A stretch of DNA of 10,367 bases from Alphaproteobacteria bacterium (GTDB taxonomy: Bacteria > Pseudomonadota > Alphaproteobacteria > Micropepsales > Micropepsaceae). Both the position numbers and the translations under genes were made by a program. Positions 5,283-10,367 of this stretch are shown in pieces. The notes below the pieces were generated by a model that saw only the letters and a list, made by a program, of their open reading frames with translations, ran no database searches and was not told where the DNA came from. The number at the start of each line of letters is the position of its first letter. Positions within the stretch are counted from its first letter, which is position 1. The stretch covers positions 1 through 10,367 of the forward strand of contig JAGWRJ010000632.1 of assembly GCA_028869725.1 (NCBI GenBank), written 5' to 3'.

Positions 5283-6682
5283 TGGCCAGTCAGATTCTCA
5301 TGCCCGCTCTCTCGCCGACCATGGAAGAGGGCAAGCTCGCCAAGTGGCTCGTCAAGGAAGGTGATGAGATCCATCCAGGCGATATTCTTGCCGAGATCGA
5401 AACCGACAAGGCGACAATGGAATTTGAAGCGGTGGATGAAGGTCGTATCGGCAAGATACTGGTTCCGGAGGGAAGCGAAGGGATCAAGGTCAATCAACCG
5501 ATCGCCGTTGTGATAGGGGAAGGGGAAAGTGCGCCGTCGGGCATGACCTCCGCGGCCAAGGCAGCCGCCAGTGATGGACCCGCGACGAAGGTGGCGAAAG
5601 AGCCCCAACCGGCCCGCACCCTGCAGGCGACTTCGCCAACACCCGCACCGGCCCCGGCGGCAGGACTTGTCGAACCTGAGGTCCCGGAAGGTACCGAACT
5701 GGTGACCATGACGGTGCGCGAAGCGCTTCGCGATGCCATGGCAGAAGAGATGCGCCGGGACGAGAGGGTATTTCTCCTAGGGGAGGAGGTCGCTCAGTAC
5801 CAGGGCGCGTACAAGGTTAGCCAGGGGCTTCTTGATGAGTTTGGCGCCGAGCGTGTGATCGATACGCCGATAACCGAGCACGGGTTTACTGGGTTGGGCG
5901 TTGGCACCGCGTTTGCGGGATTACGCCCGATCGTCGAATTCATGACCTGGAATTTCGCCATGCAGGCGATTGACCAGATCATCAACTCTGCCGCCAAAAC
6001 GCGCTACATGTCGGGTGGCCAAATGCATTGCCCGATCGTATTCCGTGGTCCAAATGGAGCTGCGGCGCGGGTCGCAGCGCAGCACAGCCAGGACTATTCG
6101 AGCTGGTATGCGCACATACCGGGTGTAAAGGTGGTAGCGCCTTATTTTGCTGCTGATGCGAAGGGACTGCTTAAGGCCGCAATTCGTGACCCCAATCCGG
6201 TCATATTCCTTGAGAATGAAATCGTTTACGGTCGCAGCTTCCCAGTCCCCAAGCTTGACGACTACGTGATTCCTATTGGCAAAGCCCGGGTCATCAAGGC
6301 AGGCCGTGATGTGACGCTGGTGGCGCATTCCATTAGTGTCGGCCTGATTATTGAGGCCGCTGAGAAGCTCGCCGCAGAAGGTATCGATGCCGAATTGATC
6401 GATCTACGCAGTTTGCGGCCGCTTGATCTGCCTACCATCTTGGAGAGCGTCAGGAAGACCAATCGCATCGTAACCGTTGAACAGGGTTGGCCGGTCTGCT
6501 CGGTCGGCTCGGAGATTGCCGCAGCGGTTGCCCTTGAAGCTTTCGATTGGCTGGATGCGCCGCCGATGAAGGTGACCGGAAAGGACGTGCCGATGCCTTA
6601 TGCAGCAAATCTCGAGAAATTGGCGCTACCGACCGTAGACGATGTGATCAATGCGGCCAAGGCGGTTTGCTATCGAGGGTGA
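5282..6682 (+). CDS. pdhB: Pyruvate dehydrogenase E1 beta subunit with N-terminal lipoyl domain
   Basis: The beta subunit completes the E1 active site. At 466 residues it is longer than a plain E1 beta (about 330) because of a fused lipoyl domain. Residues 1-80 are a biotinyl/lipoyl domain with the modified lysine at Lys43 in EIETDKATMEFE (38-49). Residues about 83-138 are an Ala/Pro/Thr-rich swinging linker. Residues about 139-466 are the E1 beta catalytic part: LLGEEVAQYQGAYKVSQGL (165-183) with the cofactor-contacting glutamate of the GEE motif, TPITEHGFTGLGVG (195-208), and the conserved His269 in AAQHSQD. The C-terminal transketolase-type domain ends near VEQGWPV (399-405). A lipoyl domain on E1 beta is known in alphaproteobacteria such as Zymomonas mobilis. 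It starts inside the pdhA stop codon and lacks a clear ribosome site, so translation probably depends on pdhA. Confidence 0.98.
   Translation: MASQILMPALSPTMEEGKLAKWLVKEGDEIHPGDILAEIETDKATMEFEAVDEGRIGKILVPEGSEGIKVNQPIAVVIGEGESAPSGMTSAAKAAASDGPATKVAKEPQPARTLQATSPTPAPAPAAGLVEPEVPEGTELVTMTVREALRDAMAEEMRRDERVFLLGEEVAQYQGAYKVSQGLLDEFGAERVIDTPITEHGFTGLGVGTAFAGLRPIVEFMTWNFAMQAIDQIINSAAKTRYMSGGQMHCPIVFRGPNGAAARVAAQHSQDYSSWYAHIPGVKVVAPYFAADAKGLLKAAIRDPNPVIFLENEIVYGRSFPVPKLDDYVIPIGKARVIKAGRDVTLVAHSISVGLIIEAAEKLAAEGIDAELIDLRSLRPLDLPTILESVRKTNRIVTVEQGWPVCSVGSEIAAAVALEAFDWLDAPPMKVTGKDVPMPYAANLEKLALPTVDDVINAAKAVCYRG
5318..5343 (+). repeat. Direct repeat copy 1: lipoyl-domain coding segment of pdhB
   Basis: These 26 bases are identical to 7117-7142 and lie at the same offset (36 bases) from the start codons of pdhB and pdhC. 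They encode TMEEGKLAK in both lipoyl domains. The similarity extends in interrupted form over the whole 82-codon domain. Confidence 0.9.
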
Positions 6683-6685
6683 ATT

Positions 6686-7078
6686 GTGGCGCAGATGTCC
6701 TGGAAGAAAGGCGGATGCCATTGTGGTGGGGTAGTCTTTGAGGTCGAAACCCCGGATGAGATCGAACTGGTGGATTGCAATTGCTCCATTTGTTCAATGA
6801 GCGGTTATCTCCACCTGCTTGTACCAGGCTCGCGTTTTCGTCTTTTGCGCGGCCAAGATCTGCTCACCACGTATACGTTCGCGACGCAAACCGCAAAGCA
6901 CCTATTTTGTTCGCGATGTGGCATCAAATCCTTCTATGTGCCCCGTTCACATCCTGACGGGTTCTCGGTCAATTATCGGTGCCTGAATGCATCGGACTTT
7001 ACCTCGGTGACGACTACTCCCTTCGATGGCCGCCTCTGGGATGATAATGCGGCTAAGCTCAAGCCGCTGGAGAGCTAA
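6686..7078 (+). CDS. GFA-family zinc-binding protein inside the PDH operon
   Basis: A 130-residue protein of the GFA (glutathione-dependent formaldehyde-activating enzyme)/CENP-V family. Zinc ligands are all present: CHC at 11-13 and CSRC at 75-78 should hold the structural zinc, and CNCSIC at 31-36 the second zinc site. The family N-terminus KGGCHCGGVVFEV is clear. The founding member was reported to bind glutathione and aid formaldehyde conjugation, but most family members have no proven substrate, so no enzyme name is given. The GTG start (6686) has GAGGG (6675-6679), 6 bases upstream, inside the end of pdhB. An ATG three codons on (6695) would be too far from it. The gene is 3 bp after pdhB and 2 bp before pdhC, so it is almost certainly co-transcribed with them. 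Confidence 0.92.
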   Translation: MAQMSWKKGGCHCGGVVFEVETPDEIELVDCNCSICSMSGYLHLLVPGSRFRLLRGQDLLTTYTFATQTAKHLFCSRCGIKSFYVPRSHPDGFSVNYRCLNASDFTSVTTTPFDGRLWDDNAAKLKPLES

Positions 7079-7080
7079 TC

Positions 7081-8463
7081 GTGTCCACCAAGATTCTCAT
7101 GCCCGCCCTGTCGCCAACCATGGAAGAGGGCAAGCTCGCCAAATGGCTTGTCAAGGAAGGCGACGTGGTTCATTCCGGCGATGTGATTGCTGAGATTGAA
7201 ACTGATAAAGCCACGATGGAGTTCGAGGCTGTTGACGAAGGGCGCATCGCAAAAATCCTCGTGCCGGAAGGCAGGGAAGGAGTGAAGGTCAACGAACCGA
7301 TCGCGGTGCTGGCTGGTGAGGGTGAAGATCTGAACGCAGCGGTCGATACTATTTCTTCGGCAATGGCGTCCATCAAGGACGCGGTAGCTGCGGAAGCCGG
7401 AACCTCCATCGGTCGAGACAAGGAATCTGATACGCAAAATGTGTCTGCCGACGCTACCCAATCTGCGCGCACAGCGCCGACAGACAGCCGAACACAGCAG
7501 TTGAAGCCGACGATGAGGACTGAGGCCGACCGCATTTTCGCCTCGCCTCTGGCTCGCCGCATAGCGGCAGATCGCGGTATTGATCTGAGCGGGCTCAAAG
7601 GTAGTGGTCCGCGTGGCCGGATTGTTAAAGCCGATGTTGAAACGGTGCTTAAGTCTGGTGGCGTGACCACCCAGGCGCGTGGCAGTTTACCCAGTGCCGG
7701 CCCAGCCAAAGCGGCAGCTACGGGCGCCGTTGCCCCCCTTCCTGATGCCAAGGTCTTCTTCAAGTCAGAGGACTATGACCTGGTACCCCATGATTCGATG
7801 CGCAAGTCGATCGCCCGTCGACTTACGTCGGCTACATCCCTAATCCCGCATTTCTACCTAACGATCGACTGCCGTATTGACTCGCTCCTGCAGGTGCGTG
7901 CCAAGCTCAACGGCCAGGCGCCAAAGGGTGAGGGGACCTATAAACTTTCGGTCAACGACTTTGTCGTCAAGGCGACGGCACTAGCTCTTAAGCGGGTGCC
8001 AGAAGTCAACGCCAGCTGGACCGAGGATGCCGTGCTACGTCACCATCATGCCAATATTGGTGTCGCAGTGGCGCTGGACTTTGGGCTCATTACCCCCATC
8101 GTCTTTCGTGCAGAAGACAAGGGCCTCATAGAAATTTCCAGCGTGGTTAAGGAGTTGGCTGACCGGGCACGCGCAAAACAGCTGAAACCGCAGGAATTTG
8201 AAGGTGGAACCTTTGCTATCTCCAATCTTGGCATGTTCGGTATCAAGCAGTTTACGGCGGTGATCAATCCACCGCATGCAGCCATTCTTGCTGTTGGGGC
8301 AGGAGAAGAGCGGGCGGTGATACGGGACGGCAAAGTGGAAGCCGCTACTGTTATGACCTTGACCATGTCCTGTGACCATCGCGTTATTGATGGAGCTACG
8401 GGCGCGCGATTTTTATCGGTTCTCAAAATTTTCCTGGAAGATCCGGCCGCGATGTTGTTGTAG
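7081..8463 (+). CDS. pdhC: Dihydrolipoamide acetyltransferase, PDH E2 component
   Basis: E2 forms the core of the pyruvate dehydrogenase complex, taking the acetyl group on its lipoyl arm and transferring it to CoA. Domain order in 460 residues: one lipoyl domain (1-80) with Lys43 in EIETDKATMEFE; a long Ala/Ser/Thr linker; the peripheral subunit-binding domain (about 151-187, with ASPLARRIA and GSGPRGRIVKADV) that docks E1 or E3; a second Ala/Pro linker; and the acyltransferase domain (about 230-460), ending with the active-site motif SCDHRVIDG (430-438) with His433 and Asp437. The GTG start is supported by GGAGAG (7069-7074), 6 bases upstream, and by alignment with the pdhB lipoyl domain. 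The symbol pdhB is used for E2 in some species. E2 enzymes of other 2-oxoacid complexes are similar, but the operon settles the assignment. Confidence 0.97.
   Translation: MSTKILMPALSPTMEEGKLAKWLVKEGDVVHSGDVIAEIETDKATMEFEAVDEGRIAKILVPEGREGVKVNEPIAVLAGEGEDLNAAVDTISSAMASIKDAVAAEAGTSIGRDKESDTQNVSADATQSARTAPTDSRTQQLKPTMRTEADRIFASPLARRIAADRGIDLSGLKGSGPRGRIVKADVETVLKSGGVTTQARGSLPSAGPAKAAATGAVAPLPDAKVFFKSEDYDLVPHDSMRKSIARRLTSATSLIPHFYLTIDCRIDSLLQVRAKLNGQAPKGEGTYKLSVNDFVVKATALALKRVPEVNASWTEDAVLRHHHANIGVAVALDFGLITPIVFRAEDKGLIEISSVVKELADRARAKQLKPQEFEGGTFAISNLGMFGIKQFTAVINPPHAAILAVGAGEERAVIRDGKVEAATVMTLTMSCDHRVIDGATGARFLSVLKIFLEDPAAMLL
7117..7142 (+). repeat. Direct repeat copy 2: lipoyl-domain coding segment of pdhC
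   Basis: Identical over 26 bases to 5318-5343 in pdhB. The encoded lipoyl domains match at 68 of the first 82 residues by my count, so this is a within-operon domain duplication. Confidence 0.9.
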
Positions 8464-8487
8464 GCGCGCGCCGTCACGGAGGGTAGC

Positions 8488-9672
8488 ATGGGTAGCGACC
8501 TCGACGGCTTGGTAGATATGGCAGGGGCAGTTGTAGCCGAAGCGGCTGCATTGACCCACGCCGCACATCGCGAATTTTGCGGCAATTGCGGCACGAAGTT
8601 TACTGGCCAGTTTTGCTCAGACTGTGGTCAGGAGCGAGATACGCATCGCCGCTCGCTAATCGGATTACTACACGACCTCATAGAGGACGTGCTCAGCTTC
8701 GATAGTCGGATCTTGCGTACCGCTGGAGCACTGGTTCTGCGTCCTGGGGAACTGTCCTGCGCCTTTCGGGAAGGGCGCCTTCGGCGCTATGTCCCCCCAA
8801 TTCGGCTCTACTTCTTCGCAACGCTGCTTTTCTTTCTGACACTGAGCGTAACCGGCATTGCACTGATGCGTCTTGAGATCGTCGATCACCCGATACCGCC
8901 TGGGATGAGCGCCAAGATCGCGGCACGCATGGCTACCATTGAAGGGAAGCCCGGTCCTAAGCTGAACAAGTTACAGGACGGTTCTGCAAGACATACTATC
9001 TCGCTTACGCTACCCGGAGCAGGAAAGGGAAGCTCGAACATCTACATTGCCGATAGCACCGGAAAGGTTTTGTTACCAGCGTTACGAACACAGTTTTTCG
9101 TACCGAAAGGCGGCCCCGCACCAAAGCTATCCGCTCAAACCAAACAATTCCTTGTTAGTGCCAGGGAACGTTTGAAGAGAGAGCAGATCCAGATGGAGGC
9201 CAAAAAATCCGGATGGGGCATCGGAGACTGGGTGTTCAGCCACATGCAGAATGCAACCGTGGTTCTTGAGCACAATCCTGACGCGGTTAACGGGCCGTTG
9301 ATGAACTGGATTCCTCGCGCTTTGTTTCTACTTTTGCCCACCTTTGCGCTGCTGCTGGCACTTTTCTACATAGGCAGTCGACAGGATTTTTATTTTGTTG
9401 ATCATCTTGTCTTCTCACTCAATCTTCACAGCTTCGCTTTTGTGGTACTGATATTGGTGGCCATTTTGGCAACCTTTGGCATAAGTGCGCAACTTGGCTG
9501 GGTGGCGCTGGCTGTGATCGGGATTTATATGCTTCTGGCCATGAAGCGCTTTTACGGGCAGGGGTGGGTCAAAACGTCTGTAAAGTTTGCTTTTGTCTCA
9601 TTCATCTACTTCTTCATCATTCTCATTCCGGCTCTTTTCATGGTCGTAATGGTCAGTGCACTGGAATCTTGA
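8488..9672 (+). CDS. DUF3667-type membrane protein with N-terminal zinc ribbon
   Basis: A 394-residue protein of unknown function with DUF3667 features. Residues 31-47 form a zinc ribbon, CGNCG then CSDCGQ (Cys31, 34, 43, 46). A conserved segment follows: LIGLLHDLIEDVLSFDSRILRT (57-78), then LRPGELSCAFREGRLRRYVPPIRLYFF (84-110). Membrane helices are likely at about 106-127, 278-296, 314-333, 337-353 and 366-390, with a large polar loop (about 130-275) after the first. The block VDHLVFSLNLHSFAF (304-318) is typical of the family as I recall it. The ribosome site is GGAGGG (8478-8483), spacer 4. It sits 24 bp after pdhC and 15 bp before lpd, so it is probably part of the PDH operon. Nothing in the sequence shows what it does; a membrane anchor, sensor or assembly role would be speculation. 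Confidence 0.88.
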   Translation: MGSDLDGLVDMAGAVVAEAAALTHAAHREFCGNCGTKFTGQFCSDCGQERDTHRRSLIGLLHDLIEDVLSFDSRILRTAGALVLRPGELSCAFREGRLRRYVPPIRLYFFATLLFFLTLSVTGIALMRLEIVDHPIPPGMSAKIAARMATIEGKPGPKLNKLQDGSARHTISLTLPGAGKGSSNIYIADSTGKVLLPALRTQFFVPKGGPAPKLSAQTKQFLVSARERLKREQIQMEAKKSGWGIGDWVFSHMQNATVVLEHNPDAVNGPLMNWIPRALFLLLPTFALLLALFYIGSRQDFYFVDHLVFSLNLHSFAFVVLILVAILATFGISAQLGWVALAVIGIYMLLAMKRFYGQGWVKTSVKFAFVSFIYFFIILIPALFMVVMVSALES

Positions 9673-9687
9673 TCATCGGAGCATTTT

Positions 9688-10367
9688 ATGTCTGACAGTT
9701 TTGATGTCGTCGTAATTGGCAGTGGTCCTGCAGGCTATGTGTGCGCAATCCGGTGCGCGCAACTTGGTCTTGAGACGGCGATCATCGAGCGCAGTGAGCT
9801 GGGTGGGGTCTGTCTGAACTGGGGATGCATCCCGACTAAGGCCTTACTTCGATCAAGCGAAATATTTCATCTGATGCACCGTATGGAAGAGTTCGGGTTT
9901 TCCGGAAGCGACCTTAAATTCGATTTGAAGAAAATCGTCGCACGATCACGTGCGGTAGCCCAAAGGCTATCAAACGGTGTCGCTTTTCTCATGAAGAAAC
10001 ACAAGATCTCAGTGATCTCCGGAGAGGCCAAGCTCGCCGGAGCTGCAAAGGTGACGGTAACGAAGGATGGGTCGAGCAGAAGCATTTCTGGAAAAAATAT
10101 AGTAATTGCAACGGGTGCGCGTGCGCGGACTCTGAACGGCTTGGAGCCTGACGGGAAGTTGGTTTGGACCTACCGAGAGGCGCTTGTCCCACCATCATTT
10201 CCCAAGAAACTCCTCGTAATAGGGTCCGGTGCAATCGGTATCGAATTTGCGAGTTTCTTCCGCACGCTAGGAAGTGAAGTGGCCGTCGTTGAAGTTATGG
10301 ATCGCATACTTCCAGTAGAGGACGCGGAAATCTCGGCTCTTGCGGAAAAGGCATTCATCAAGCAGGG
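9688..10367 (+). CDS. lpd: Dihydrolipoamide dehydrogenase (E3), N-terminal 226 residues, cut by window edge
   Basis: E3 reoxidises dihydrolipoyl groups on E2 (and here probably on E1 beta), passing electrons through FAD and a redox disulfide to NAD+. The frame is open from 9688 to the right edge, about half of a normal 460-470 residue protein. Seen are the FAD-binding GSGPAG (11-16), the redox-active pair in GGVCLNWGCIPTKALL (39-54; Cys42 and Cys47), the ATGARAR segment (141-147), and the NAD-binding GSGAIGIEFASFF (179-191) with acidic Glu202 further on. The start has GGAG (9678-9681), 6 bases upstream. The interface domain with the catalytic His-Glu pair lies outside the window. As the last visible gene of the PDH operon, it may also serve the 2-oxoglutarate dehydrogenase and glycine cleavage systems unless the genome has other copies. 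Confidence 0.96.
   Translation, partial: MSDSFDVVVIGSGPAGYVCAIRCAQLGLETAIIERSELGGVCLNWGCIPTKALLRSSEIFHLMHRMEEFGFSGSDLKFDLKKIVARSRAVAQRLSNGVAFLMKKHKISVISGEAKLAGAAKVTVTKDGSSRSISGKNIVIATGARARTLNGLEPDGKLVWTYREALVPPSFPKKLLVIGSGAIGIEFASFFRTLGSEVAVVEVMDRILPVEDAEISALAEKAFIKQ

Noticed and set aside
5273..5608. Minus-strand frame that resembles another one at 7075-7461
   Set aside because: The two resemble each other only because both are antisense to the duplicated lipoyl-domain coding segments of pdhB and pdhC.
7170..7763. Minus-strand 197-codon frame within pdhC
   Set aside because: It is the antisense shadow of the lipoyl and linker coding region; no ribosome site and no domain.
8046..8594. Minus-strand 182-codon frame across the pdhC end
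   Set aside because: It is antisense to the E2 catalytic domain and to the start of the DUF3667 gene, both of which are strongly supported.

Overview
The window looks like a core-metabolism locus of an alphaproteobacterium, most likely of the order Sphingomonadales. This is inferred from protein style and gene order (kdsA, eno, ftsB, pdhA, pdhB with a fused lipoyl domain, pdhC, lpd), from the metal-dependent type of KdsA, and from GANTC (CcrM-type) sites around ftsB. No genus can be named from the sequence alone. Most of the window is coding; no gene-free stretch exceeds about 150 bases. I see no tRNA, rRNA, CRISPR array, insertion sequence or phage gene.

Left part. A gene for an exported Pro/Arg-rich protein runs leftwards off the window edge (682 to 1, minus strand). 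Facing away from it is kdsA (810-1682, +), which makes KDO-8-phosphate for lipopolysaccharide. The 127-bp divergent region between them holds a perfect hairpin and an 8-bp direct repeat. A MAPEG-family membrane protein gene (1693-2106, minus) converges on kdsA with only 10 bp between stop codons and is divergent from eno.

Middle. eno (2250-3539, enolase) is followed by a small unrecognised ORF (3564-3785) and ftsB (3841-4161, division protein). The 55 bases before ftsB carry a -35-like box and a perfect 9-bp inverted repeat. The two arms of that repeat each contain a GANTC site, and a third GANTC lies just inside ftsB, giving three sites in 35 bp.

Right part. A complete pyruvate dehydrogenase operon reads rightwards: pdhA (E1 alpha), pdhB (E1 beta with an N-terminal lipoyl domain), a GFA-family zinc protein, pdhC (E2), a DUF3667 membrane zinc-ribbon protein, and lpd (E3, cut by the right edge). 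Spacing is tight (1-bp overlap, then 3, 2, 24 and 15 bp gaps). The two non-PDH genes are therefore probably co-transcribed with the complex.

How the genes connect. Enolase makes phosphoenolpyruvate, which KdsA consumes and which becomes pyruvate; the PDH complex turns pyruvate into acetyl-CoA. FtsB ties the locus to division. The most interesting unexplained points are the GANTC cluster at ftsB and the two uncharacterised passengers (GFA and DUF3667) inside the PDH operon.
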